A stretch of DNA of 32,022 bases from the NCBI GenBank assembly GCA_020080175.1, contig JAGHQL010000233.1:1-32022 (forward strand), read 5' to 3'. This document shows, in pieces, positions 10,247 through 21,034 of this stretch. The DNA is from Glutinoglossum americanum. Its lineage: Eukaryota > Ascomycota > Geoglossomycetes > Geoglossales > Geoglossaceae. Under the pieces are notes generated by a model. It was not told the DNA's origin. It did no database searches and worked only from the letters and a program-made list of their open reading frames with translations. The stretch's first letter is position 1. The number at the start of each line of letters is the position of its first letter. Both the position numbers and the translations under genes were made by a program.

Positions 10247-10886
10247 TTTTATAGCTCTCTGATAAGTTAGTCAAGTAGCGGAAAAGTGAATCGTAGAGGG
10301 GTACCCCGCGGGGAAAGTTGTGTATTGAAAGATCTCTAAAAAACTGGGCAATTCTGGGTTGGTGGGAGACGGATGGAACAGAAGCGAGTTTAAACACTTC
10401 CTAGTATTTCAAAGCAAAGAGCGGGATTTGCTCCCCTTTTATGGCCCGGGAGGGCCCTGGGTCCCACAAGTGATGCGGGGTTGTGTAATTTGCTACGTAG
10501 GACATACGGTGAAGATCAATGCTGGCAGATGTATCGTTATAAATATGTATGTCACGTGATCATGCATTTATTTGCGGTGTGTTTGTAAATAGCGAGCGGC
10601 TAGCATTAGTTGTCAGGGTGTGTCGAGCAGTTGGCTACAGTAGATGTCAGTGGTGTATCCCGGTGCGGTATGGAAGGCCATCCAAGTTACGGATATCTTG
10701 GATTCAGAAATGAGCTGTCATTAATAACAGCAGTCTAAAATACAGGAAGCAACAGCGGTCTCGTCCACTCAGCGAGATAACAGATACAGACGTGGTCAGA
10801 ACAGCCAATGCACCAAGATAGGGATAGTCCATACAACAAGAACGAAAGCAGGAACGAAGGAAACTCAAACGGCCAGCTAAGCCCTC
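10247..10886. other. Intergenic gap with formate dehydrogenase promoter
   Basis: Upstream region of the formate dehydrogenase gene and 3' flank of the repeat orphan. It contains CTACGTAG (10493-10500) and TCACGTGA (10552-10559), and a TATAAA on the minus strand directly before the ATG (10247-10254), which is probably just an A-rich start context. An open minus frame at 10095-10397 overlaps the presequence exon in another frame and looks spurious. Confidence 0.5.
10493..10559. promoter_or_regulatory. Palindrome pair CTACGTAG / TCACGTGA
   Basis: CTACGTAG at 10493-10500 and TCACGTGA at 10552-10559, 59 bp centre to centre, 247-306 bp upstream of the formate dehydrogenase ATG. The same pair with nearly the same spacing (57 bp) occurs at 20705-20769. 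TCACGTGA is a Cbf1/bHLH-type site; I do not know a factor for CTACGTAG. Confidence 0.4.
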
Positions 10887-12899
10887 TTATTCAATCCCTG
10901 TGGAAGACTGGTCAACCTGTCCCCTCAATTTCTGATAGGGGGTTCTCCACCAGTAAGGCTCATCGTATAAGTGACGTGGAAGAGGAATGCTTGTGTATGG
11001 GCTGCCCCCACTATGGGCTCTTGAGGCCTTCTCCCTTTGATGCTCGCGGTAAGCAACGAGGTATTTCTTATACGCACGGGCAAGACGCCTCCTCTGTCTA
11101 GCTCTGTCGTTAGCATCGATCTCAAGCCCGATTAGCAGATTTTCAGCGCCAGGATCTGGAAGTTGGGTTCGGGTTCGGGGGGGTGTTTTGATCTCTGACT
11201 CGAACATATAAGAAAACTTCTCATATCCAGGGTTTAAACCGATTGTGTATCGTTCAGTGAGGGTAGAAAGTCCAAGTTCCAAATCGGCTACAGGCTCAGC
11301 GAGGGGTGAAAGGCCAAACATCCAATCGACTTCAGATCGTCCCATGACATCCGAGCTAATCAGAGCGGAACCCTTTTTTGTTAGACTAGCAACAACTTCC
11401 GCATCTTTAGCAACCTGGGGAGGAGAGGACTTAGTTTTCAAGTCAAAAGTGGATTGGTCCAAGCCATCCAAGCTCAACCGCGAGGAAACCTTTACCAAGC
11501 CAGCGACTGCTTCATCTTCGCCTCCCAGATCTGCAGCCTTGCCTGCAAACTGAGAAGGTGGGGTTAAAGTAGCCAATTGACGTTTAGAGATAGCTGAAGG
11601 CTCAAACTCCGAATCGACTGCGGATCGTTCTATGACATCCGAGCCGGTCAGAGCAGAACCCTCTTTTTTCAGACCAGCAACAACTCGGCCTTGGGAGGAC
11701 TTAGTCGGCAAGCCAAACGTGGATCGGTCCCAGCCATCCAAGTTCAACCGCGAAAAAGCCTCTATCAAGCCAGCGATTGCTTCACCAGATTCAAACTTCG
11801 AGTCTACTGCGGATCGTTCTTCGACATCCGAGTTGACCCCAGCAGAACCATACCCTTCAGAGACGACCAAATGTCCAAACTTCAAATCAGCTGCGGATCG
11901 TTCTGCGACATCCGAGCTAACCTGAGCAGAACACTGACCTTCAATGATGGTTGAAGATTCAAACTTCAAATCCACTACGGATCTTCCTATGTTATCCGAG
12001 TTGACCTGAGCAGAATCATACCCTTCAGAGACGACCAGATGTCCAAACTTCAAATCAGCTGCGGATCGTTCTGCGACATCCGAGCTAACCTGAGCAGAAC
12101 ACTGACCTTCAATGATGGTTGAAGATTCAAACTTCAAATCCACTACGGATCTTCCTATGTTATCCGAGTTGACCTGAGCAGAATCATACCCTTCAGAGAC
12201 GACCAGATGTCCAAACTTCAAATCAGCTGCGGATCGTTCTGCGACATCCGAGCTAACCTGAGCAGAACACTGACCTTCAATGATGGTTGAAGATTCAAAC
12301 TTCAAATCCACTACGGATCTTCCTATGTTATCCGAGTTGACCTGAGCAGAATCATTACCTCTAGAAGTTGTTGAAAACTCCAGCCCCAACCGTGAAAAAG
12401 ACTCAATCGAACTAGCAATTGTTTCACCAGATTCAAACCTCCAGCCTACTGCGGATCGTTCTACGACATCCGAGTTGACCCGAGCAGAACCATACCCTTC
12501 AGAGTCGGTCAAGTGTCCAAACGCCAAATCGGCTGCGGATCGTTCTGCGACATCCGAACTGACTTGAGTAGAACACTGACCTTCAGTGATGGTTGCAGGC
12601 TTAAGCTTCAAATCCACTACGGATCTTTCTATGTTATCCGAGTTGACTGGAGCAGAACCGTGATCTTCAGAGACCGTTGAAATCCCTAACTCCAGATCGA
12701 CTGCGGATTGTTCTATGACATCCCAGCTGACTTGAGTAAGGAAATCTTCCGGTGAACCAGCAACATCATCCTCTTTCTCAGCCTGAGAGGGCCGGGCATA
12801 AGACGAGTAAATGACAGTGCGAAAACTCGGCGACTCAGATGCTTTCGGGAAGAGCAAACAAGACCTCAAAGGAGGAAAGAGACGAGAAACTACAGGCAT
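10887..12899 (-). CDS. Orphan tandem-repeat protein, probable mitochondrial presequence
   Basis: One uninterrupted 670-residue frame, ATG at 12899, TGA/TAA-type end at 10887. The N-terminus (MPVVSRLFPPLRSCLLFPKA, then an Arg/Ser-rich stretch to YSSYARPSQ) looks like a mitochondrial targeting sequence: basic, hydroxylated, no acids in the first 20 residues. About residues 53-520 hold 13 copies of a roughly 28-residue unit with the core S-A-x-V-x-S-D-(V/N)-x-x-R-S-x-x-D-L-x-(F/L). Three copies carry a longer insert with (V/I)AxxIExFSRLxLD. The central copies form 56-residue doublets encoded by 168-bp units that are almost identical. The last 110 residues are unique and basic (RARQRRRLARAYKKYLVA), ending in an aromatic stretch, LYDEPYWWRTPYQKLRGQ. 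I recognise no family and infer no function. Minus-strand neighbours on both sides are ordinary genes. A short unseen 5' exon cannot be excluded. Confidence 0.7.
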   Translation of the reverse strand: MPVVSRLFPPLRSCLLFPKASESPSFRTVIYSSYARPSQAEKEDDVAGSPEDFLTQVSWDVIEQSAVDLELGISTVSEDHGSAPVNSDNIERSVVDLKLKPATITEGQCSTQVSSDVAERSAADLAFGHLTDSEGYGSARVNSDVVERSAVGWRFESGETIASSIESFSRLGLEFSTTSRGNDSAQVNSDNIGRSVVDLKFESSTIIEGQCSAQVSSDVAERSAADLKFGHLVVSEGYDSAQVNSDNIGRSVVDLKFESSTIIEGQCSAQVSSDVAERSAADLKFGHLVVSEGYDSAQVNSDNIGRSVVDLKFESSTIIEGQCSAQVSSDVAERSAADLKFGHLVVSEGYGSAGVNSDVEERSAVDSKFESGEAIAGLIEAFSRLNLDGWDRSTFGLPTKSSQGRVVAGLKKEGSALTGSDVIERSAVDSEFEPSAISKRQLATLTPPSQFAGKAADLGGEDEAVAGLVKVSSRLSLDGLDQSTFDLKTKSSPPQVAKDAEVVASLTKKGSALISSDVMGRSEVDWMFGLSPLAEPVADLELGLSTLTERYTIGLNPGYEKFSYMFESEIKTPPRTRTQLPDPGAENLLIGLEIDANDRARQRRRLARAYKKYLVAYREHQREKASRAHSGGSPYTSIPLPRHLYDEPYWWRTPYQKLRGQVDQSSTGIE
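11856..12359. repeat. Three tandem 168-bp units inside the orphan gene
   Basis: Units begin at 11856, 12024 and 12192. Units 2 and 3 look identical apart from the last bases; unit 1 differs at very few positions (for example GACCAAATG for GACCAGATG). A more diverged unit lies at about 12497-12660. Each unit encodes 56 residues (two 28-residue repeats) and keeps frame. The near-identity, silent sites included, points to recent expansion or gene conversion. Confidence 0.9.
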
Positions 12900-14181
12900 A
12901 CTTTCGCTAGTACGCTATTGAATCTCTTTGAAGGAAGGAGCTCGGATTTTAGAACCGAAGTCTTGTTTGTTTGTCTTTGTGAAAGCAGTTTGAGTCGCCG
13001 ATGGTCCTTCTCTGAGTATGTAGAAGGAAGGAAAAGAAAGCCTGTCCTGCGAAGGCAGCTCTGCCTCTTATACCCAGGGAAAAGTGGGCCCTGTACTTTA
13101 AGTTTACAAGAAACACTTCCATTACGAAACCATATCCATCGAAAAGGACACATCGCAAAACCACGGACAAACAACCAGGACACCTCCAAGCTCGTGGGGA
13201 GACTCTAAAGATGCCTCTCGGCGCCGTAGAAAACTGGCGACAACCGCAGAGTTGGAACGAGGGGATACCCATCATTCGGGGGGGTTTCAAAAACCAGATG
13301 CCTCGTCGCCCTGCATGCACATGAATTGGGTGTTTCTGTTAGGCTAGAATCAAACTTAAAAACGGCCCACACGAAAGAGCTCCGAAGCATCTAGAATTTT
13401 GCAAAACCAGAAACGAAGCGAGATGATGACGTTTGCGTTTTCGAAAGCACGCTCAAGGGGAGATGGTTTACCCAAAGGCCATCCATTGATAAGTTTATCC
13501 CATAATCAACTGCCCGTGAAATAGAATAGAGTAGAGAGACAAAACCCGTCCATCCATCCATCGAGCAAGCCACCAGAGCCATACGCTCACCCCTATGCTT
13601 CGGCAATAGACAACCCACGTTTATAGCGGTAAAACTTTAGTAAAAGATGAACTTAATTGAAGCTTAACGGTTTTCAATACAGGAGCTGAAGAGGACAGGT
13701 GATATCCATCCTCTCCATCGATAAGATGGAAATGCTTTGGGGGAATAAAATGCATTGCTCGGTCAGAGAGGCAGCACACTCGCGAGCCCACGGAAGATAG
13801 TCAGATCACCCGGTGGGTGAAACGTTAAAACGGAAAGCCGGACCCCCCCCCCCTCGCTATGCTGCAGAACAGAAAACTAGCACTGGCCCATGGACACCTA
13901 TCCCGCTGGGACAGGTAGAGAAACTACCACGGAGAAATAGTAACCCCCTGCTATATTGAATGAAGATAGGTATTGAAAAGGAAGAAGGAGGTGAAAGAGG
14001 TATTAGGGTATTGAGATGTAACGTTTAAAGAGAAGAGAGAGAAAAAACACCATGGGTCTTTACACACCACACACGACTGCCACCTTTAGCCTATACAGAA
14101 AGGTGAAAATGAAATGGCAGGAAAGAGTATACACAAGCAATAAACCCTATGGTTTAAAAAGAACATTGATTAAAACAGTCA
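12900..14181. other. Intergenic gap
   Basis: Lies upstream of the orphan (minus strand) and downstream of the formin (minus strand). Open frames at 12890-13320 and 13391-13618 on the minus strand have no recognisable motif. One stretch contains CGCRQFSTAPRG, which resembles a targeting sequence, but no splice-consistent link to the orphan was found. A C10 run sits at about 13848-13857. No RNA gene was seen. Confidence 0.45.
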
Positions 14182-17100
14182 TTACGATAACCCCGTTCTC
14201 TTCTCCGCGCTGTCCGGTGATGGTGGATGCACTATTGTTGTGGGAGTGGGCAGGCTCTCCTCCTTCTCATCTCTTCCTTCGTCCACCCTGCCCTCCGACT
14301 CATGCTCTGGGATACGATCTTCTCCCTCTTTTGTCTCTCCTAGTGTGCTCTTTGTCTTTGCCCCGCTACCCTCTGCGCCTACTTGTCCCGTTTGACTACC
14401 TTCAGCCCCCCTCCTTCGCCTTCTCGCCCTCCTTTCATCATCTGCACTCTCCCTCCTCCGCCGCATCCTTAAGCCCGTATCCGCATCTCCCTCGGGTACA
14501 TCTGAGCGAAGGCCTTGCAGCATATTTGCAGCACGATCGGCCACGTCCTCGCTCTCTACCCCTCCAGAATTTGACAGAACAGCCGAGTCAATACTTGCCA
14601 AGTCGCCCGAACTCGCCAGCGCATCTTCGACGTCCGATCTGACTTCTGGTAGTTCAGGGATCTTCTGGCCAGATGCAACCCGTACTTGATGGCGGTCCTT
14701 GAGCCTCGCCCTCCGCCGGCGGTCGCGTTGATCCCGGGCTTGTGGCGCCGCGGCACGAAGCTTCTCAAGGAGCGAATCCATAGCACCTGTGGCACCGGGA
14801 GAAGGCGGCCCGGGATCGCTAGAGGCATTAGCAAGAGCAGGGTTAAGATGCTTGCGACGCATTGAGGCCTCGTTCCGCTTCCGGGTTTCCTCCATGACAA
14901 TGTTCTTTTCCTTGGATTTCTGCAAATATTGGATTTCGTTAGCTATTTCAAACCGCACCGAGCAGGCTGGCTACTTGCCTTCCATTCTATCACAAATGTC
15001 GCCAGTTTCGTGAAGAAGTCTCTTCGCGCATTCTCGTCTGTTGCATCCTCGCCGTAGAAAACCAAAATATCATTGTATGACCGATCCATCTCGTCCAGAT
15101 AGAGTTGCATTTGTTCCGCTTTTCTTCGAGCATCTTTCATCGACCTCTGGACAACCTGGAAGACGCGGTCTTGTGGATGAAATTTCTTAGGATCGCTCAA
15201 ATTACCAGAGTCGAGAGAAGATTGGACGTTCTTGATGGTCTCGATGTATTTCTTAGCATCTACCTGCAGCTGCTCGACATTGAGCTTCTGTGCAGCAACT
15301 ACTCCAGCAATGTCGGTGAGGAATATCTCCCATTCAGGATACTGCGTGCGTACAATCCTCTCGACGAGATCTGCGAACGTTGACTCGTTCTTATCATCCT
15401 TGACCATACCCAGGCGAGCAAGCGAACTAAGCTTGAAACCAGTTGCTTGTTTGTTGGCGTCGTTCATGAAGTTTCCAAGATCGAGGATAAGGCCCAACAC
15501 ATTAAAAAGAGCAGCAGAATCTCTCAGAGAATCGGAAACCCGGGCAACCTCCCTCAGTTTATCGGAGACGTCATCGTACTCTGACTCGAACGTCCTAGTC
15601 AAAGTCAATGCTCGTATCCTCGATTTCCAGTAGTGGCGTAGCTCGAATGCAGTCTGTAGATAGATTTGATCCTCTCTAGTGAGCTCAGATGGGTCCTGTT
15701 CACGGTTGGTCCTGTCGGCGTCAGGACCCGTCCAATCTTTGCTAAAAGGAGCCATAGATTTGGCGATGTTGTCTGGAATATTGCAGAGATCATCCTTTTG
15801 CAGGAAGTCCATGACAACGGTATTGTCCAATACTTCCTTATCACAATGGATAACCATTTGCACCACCTTCTCGACGGAATATGAGGAGAACTTCGACAAA
15901 GAAATTTCTATCCAAATTAGCATCGGGCGAATCATGTAACCAAGTATGGGGACATAAACGTACGGAAGTTTCTCATTAGGTCGCTCGAGATGATCTGCTT
16001 CTTATCGCTCTTTTTCCCACTACTCTTCCCAATCTGCTTGATGTCTTTTGCCAAGAACAACTTCTCTACTTCATCAAGTACACCCCTTCGAGAGAGTTCT
16101 AGGTATTTCTCCTCTTTATCCTGGTGGGTTGGTGCATGGGCGGCCCAGATTGTCACTTGAGGGGTGTCGACCTTCTCCCAATGTAAGGCCTTTAGTTTCT
16201 TCTTAGGCCGAACAACTGGGAGCCCAATCGTGGGCGATGCTGTATACGTATTCTGGGGTAGGAAACCCCCGCTTCTTGCTCCAGGTAGCGGTGGCGCTCC
16301 CGGGATTGGAGGAGGTGGAGGTGGTGGTGGAGGCATCATTGAGCCGGATTTAGGCATTGGCGGAGGCGGTGGAGGAGGCATGCCGGAGAATCCAGGCATG
16401 GGGGACATGGGCGGTGGAGGGGGAGGTGGTGGTGGAGGTGGTGGGCCATTCTCAAATCCAGGCATTTCCGGGGCCCCGGTAGTTGTGATCTGAGGTAATG
16501 GCGGAGGAGGAGGAGGTGGAGGTCCATCAAACTTAACCTCGGCCTTTACTTCTCCGAACTTTGGCGGAGTTTCGTCATTCGGGGTCTTGGGCGACTCGGA
16601 ATCAATGCTTGGATGAGTCGGGCCCGTTGTGACCCCGTCCCCTTCCATGTCCTCGTCATCGCTGGCGTCGTAACGCTTAACTTTCGAAGCTATTTCACCC
16701 AGCAAACCAGTAGCTTGCGCGGGGTTCATCTTTGGCCGCCTTACCTCCACCAGCTTAGGCTTCTCGTACAGAACGTATTCCTCATTCTCGCCGAGGCCTT
16801 GCAGATCGTTCTTGTGTTCTCTTAATTCAACAGCTTCATGAGGTCTGCTGCCTCCCACTCCCATACTCCTACCACGGGACACGCTCCCTAGCGTGCTATT
16901 ACTGAAATTTCTTTTTGTTTTCTCCTCGAACTCCTCCCTCTGTCCCGCCTCCTGATCGTCCATTTTTTCCCTCAGCTCCCTGAGCTTATCAGACGGTCCA
17001 ACTTGTTGGCCCCAGACCCTCCCTTCGAGCTTGAACTGGGTCTTCTGCCTCTCAAGCTGCGTCTCTAGTCTTTCCATCAATCTGTCCCTACTCAAAATGC

Positions 17101-20006
17101 CCTGCATCTGAACTGGGTCGCTGGCACCGAGAGTTGCTTGCCCCTTTTTCTTGACAACTGACGCAGCGACGTCCTGGGCATCCCTGAGCATGAGATATAG
17201 CTCCCTCGTCTCGAGTTCATTACGTTGAAGTTCCTGCGCCCGAATTCTTTGCAGGTCAGCAAGCTCACCCCTCAAGGCATCATTCTGACGCCTTTGGACT
17301 TCAATAATAGACTCTTGCTCTTCGAGTTGTCGCTTTAGCTTCGCAACCATACCGTCAGCTCCAAGCTCAATCTGGGCTCTCATCTCATCCCGTTCGGCCA
17401 TGGCAGACTCGGCAATCTGCCGGGCCTCAATAGCCTCATCTCGAGCTTGCCGCGCTTCGGAATCAGTATGCAGTTTATCCAAGAGACTTTGCACTGAGAA
17501 GTTTAGAGACTGCTTGAGGTCCATATCAGGCAGTCTACGGTCCATCGCAACATAGCTGAGCATCGAGTCCACAAGCTGGAACATTCGTAACCTTTCTTCA
17601 CCTTCATTATCTCGAATTAACAAGAGGTGCTGCAAAGCAGAAATAAAATAGTCCTGTGTTCTGCTCCCCTGGACTTTGGACATGATAGCGTCAACAATCT
17701 GGGCAGGGTCGTTGAGATCCTTGACTGATCCGTCGATGCTGTCTTTGATACTGCTATTCTCACGCTCTAGGAGGTCCTCGTAGTCGATATCCTCATTAGT
17801 CCGATACCGCTCAACCTGCTTATCGATGACCTCGTACTGGAAACCCTCCATCTTGGTCAGGATCCGCTTGATGCCACATGCTGTGAACTGTGCTCGGATG
17901 TGAACTCGCAGTTGCAGGTCTCTCTCAGGGGCATCGACGATCATATTGATCAACAGAAGCGATGCAACCGCATACTCCATGAGCAGATTCTCCATACCGA
18001 TGCCCCCACTACGGAGCTCCTCGCTTGCACCAACGAGACTACCCATCTTCCCTCGTCCATCGATAGTCACCTCAACAATCCTCATCCAAGCATCGAACCG
18101 ACCATTCTCGCCTTGCATGTTCTTTACATAGTCCATCGCCTGCAAGACTTTCAGATGGCCTTGCCCGTCGGCCCAATGACACAAAAACGTTAGTACCTCA
18201 CTGACGAGCTTTCTCGTCGTCAGGCGTGGAGATATTAAGGATGTCGCCAGGGAAACTATGACTTGCTGGTGGGCAAGGGCGTCGTCGGCGCCATATTTGT
18301 TGTTCATTAGCGCCTTGAGGCATTTGCAGATATCGTACTCGCGGTCTAAATCCTTGTCACTCGTAGTACCTGACGCAGGAGCTGGCCCTTGGGCTTGTCG
18401 TCGATTGATTTTGGCGAGAATATTTGTCAGTGCGACCTGCCCTTGAGCTTCGATAAACGATTTAACCCAGCTGTTAACGAAGGTTAGCACCCCATGTGGA
18501 ATAAGCCCTTCGCGGCTATACATGACGCCTGCCTGCCGGCAAATAAAGAGACGACTTAGTTGGGGCCGACTGCCCTCGATGGCATAGCATATCATTGGCT
18601 CGAGGCACCTCAAGTAACATCATTGGCCATCTCAAACGAGTAGGCCAGACAGCAGAGACCCATGAATTAGGGACTCGGATGAGGATGGGAACGCAAGAGA
18701 GCAGAGACCCCGCCATGGTGACTCATCAATGCCAAAATAGTGAATAACAAACATACCTTATGGGCTGGGTTCTCAAGCTGACGCTCAAGCTCTGCAGTTG
18801 CTTCGGCGTGATACTATCGTCCAACACCTTCTTAACAAACCACTCTGGACTCCCTTCTTCCTCAGCTCTCCCCAGCATCCCAAATCCATCTGCACTCCCA
18901 TAGCCTGTCTGTCTAGCATGTTGCCTCCGTCTTTGTTCTCCTTGCCATTCCGTCAGCTTATCTTGATGGACCAGAGTCCATTTCTTAGCTGCTGGATACG
19001 CTAGCATCTGCCGACGAGCCTGTTCTGGAAGGTTATGCCAACCGCGCTTGTGCATGAGTTCAAGAAATTCCCTCTCAATGACCCTGTCATCAGATGGTCG
19101 AGGTAAATTGAAGCCATCTGGGGAAAAGGATGCCGTAGAGGAAAAGCCTGAAGCAAGGTGAGAGTGAAGTAGGCTGTTGTGAGGCTGAGAATGCTGGGGT
19201 TGCTGTGGCTGCTGGGACTGCCGTAGAGGTTGAGAGGTCGGCCAAGTGCCGTTATCGACATCTGCTAAGGAAGAAATAACTGATTGTGACGGATTCGCTA
19301 AGGAGAATATGCTCGAAGCTCGGGTTGTAGCAGCAGAGTTGTTAGAATATACACTCGCTTGATCGGAGGAACCTCGGGAGTTCGTGGGGTATGGGGTAGC
19401 GGAATTTGAATAGTTTCCATTTGCGCCGCTGTATCCAATTGCGCTTGCAGTACTTCCTACCCTTCCAAATTGTTGCAGCACTGCTCCCCTATCACCAGAT
19501 TGACTTGTGGGCATCGCCATGCCAGGTGGAGGTCTAGGTCCCGAAGGATGGTGGCCGCTACCCGCAAGCGCTGAAGAAGGTGAGACAGACGGATACTGGT
19601 GAAAGTCGCGGCCCCCTTGGTTGAGGTGGTGGGGTACAGGCTCCCTCCGCAGCGGCTTCTGGTCTCCTCTTGGTAAGTAATCTACGGGTATTGGCGACCT
19701 GCTATCTGCAGATAAACTCTCATACGGTATCGACGTGATGACTCCTGCCGTCAAAGCTAGGCCTCCCGGATCATCAGTGGTCTGTCCGCCAGTGATTGAG
19801 CTTATCGACGAGCGGTGCCCATGTCTCGAAGACCTCGACCCAGATGCTGTGCTCGCTCCACTAGACGGTAGGGGGTTAAGGTGATCATCGCTAACCGTGC
19901 GCTTGTCATTTGGCTTCTCTTTATGCAGCTTTCGACTGAAGATAGACGACTTTCCGCCAGAAGATTGCCGTGATTTGCCGTCCATTAGCTGTGCAGGTGC
20001 AGTCAT
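14182..20006 (-). CDS. sepA: Diaphanous-type formin (SepA/Bni1 class), four exons
   Basis: Exons in coding order: 20006-18757, 18470-15964, 15907-14979, 14919-14182; introns of 286, 56 and 59 nt; 1807 residues. Formins nucleate and elongate unbranched actin, here for polarity cables and the septation ring. Order of parts: a Ser/Pro-rich N-terminus; GBD/FH3 from about residue 305 (EREFLELMHKRGWHNLPEQA, then SVSLRTQPISWVKSFIEAQG across the first intron); coiled coil about 800-950. FH1 at about 1060-1150 has several runs of 6-12 prolines. FH2 at about 1168-1560 has KKKLKALHWEKVD and LGLILDLGNFMNDANKQATG. The DAD at about 1607-1635 (GAMDSLLEKLRAAAPQARDQ followed by a basic RDRRRRARLK patch) implies Rho-GTPase-relieved autoinhibition. 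The third intron has a GC donor (GCAAGT) and a CTAAC branch site. The first intron is unusually long. The symbol follows Aspergillus usage. Confidence 0.95.
18471..18756 (-). other. 286-nt first intron of the formin gene, open in frame with exon 2
   Basis: Donor GTATGT, branch-like GCTAAC, acceptor TTAACAG. It is more than twice the length of any other intron here. From 18613 down it is open in the frame of exon 2, with ATGs at 18613 and 18523, so an alternative start could give a formin without the first 416 residues. The splice itself is well supported because joining the exons restores RTQPISWVKSF. Confidence 0.6.
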
Positions 20007-21034
20007 GTCACTTAACTGCTATTCAAAGGGACCTCCAACACTCTCAGTACCCTCGCCAAGGGTATAGAGTGAATAAACCTATGATCGGAAATAATGCTGA
20101 TTGATTCGAACACAACAACCTCCCCCTCTATCCTCCGCTGCCCACGAACCGTTATCACTTCTCAAACCCGCGCCGTACCGTGCGTCGCTTTGAACGAGAC
20201 TCTGGCGAACAAGAATTATTACTAACATCAACTCGTGTCAGTAGAAGGTCAATAATGGCCTGTCCCCTGCACAAAAAATGGCATTGATTGTAACGCGAGC
20301 AAGCAGAGCCGCGCATCCTCATGAGAACTAACCTCCCAAATAAAGACGCAAGCCTGATTCCTGCACCGCTCCAGCGTAGGCGTAGGAATAACTAGGCGAC
20401 AGGTTCGGCAAGCCTATCCCAGAACAGAATAGAAAGGAGGGCGGATGTTGATATGATCTGTGGGGTGGAATTTCGTCCTGGCGCAAATGAGGGTTGTCTC
20501 AGAAATTACGCTCACTTCGCTGAGCAAGAGAACATGCACCATGAGCCAAGCGATGTAATTGCCCAGGGTCTAACCCAGAAACATCAGAGACGAGGACGAG
20601 GAAGGAGTGAAGTGGACCGGAAACAGATTTCGTTCAACGAATACCGTTTTCTGAATAAAGAAGGGGATTGGTTGCGATGCCGGATTGGTTGAAATAAGCA
20701 TCTACTACGTAGTACAAACGTCTCGCGTACCCCTGAACGCAACTTGTCGGTGGCCCGGCGATCACGTGAATAGGAATATTTTATTAACCCGCGTCCATCT
20801 GCGTAAAGGGACGAAGTACATGTACTTGAACTCCGTACTTACCCAAGCACTTTGGATAACGTGAATCAGATAGCGCAAAAAGAGTGAAATGCCAGCATAC
20901 CCTCGTCCAACTGGTCTCCCAAGATCCAACCTCGCTAATCGCTGCCGCTGCACCGAACTTGTATTACGGTCAATCGAGCACACCATCGCCGATAAATACT
21001 TGTTGGCCATGATTCACATTGATTAGGTGTCTAC
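20007..21034. other. Divergent promoter region, formin / DUF1992 gene
   Basis: Shared upstream region of the formin (-) and the DUF1992-type gene (+). It holds the palindrome pair at 20705-20769. A plus-strand open frame at 20453-20692 has no recognised motif and is not supported. No other gene seen. Confidence 0.6.
20705..20769. promoter_or_regulatory. Palindrome pair CTACGTAG / TCACGTGA (second copy)
   Basis: CTACGTAG (20705-20712, inside the 12-bp palindrome TACTACGTAGTA at 20703-20714) and TCACGTGA (20762-20769), 57 bp centre to centre. It lies 266-330 bp upstream of the ATG at 21035 and 700-760 bp upstream of the formin ATG. Same pair as at 10493-10559. Confidence 0.4.

Noticed and set aside
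10095-10397. Alternative minus-strand start for formate dehydrogenase in another frame (MFKLASVPS...)
   Set aside because: It does not splice cleanly into the VKVLLILYD exon, whereas the ATG at 10246 gives an Arg-rich presequence like Aspergillus FDH and keeps the frame.
12890-13320. Possible upstream exon of the repeat orphan (CGCRQFSTAPRG resembles a targeting sequence)
   Set aside because: No donor and acceptor pair joins it in frame, and the orphan already has its own presequence-like start at 12899.
20453-20692. Plus-strand 79-codon open frame in the divergent promoter
   Set aside because: No recognised motif, no splice partner, and it lies in the expected leader and promoter region of two divergent genes.
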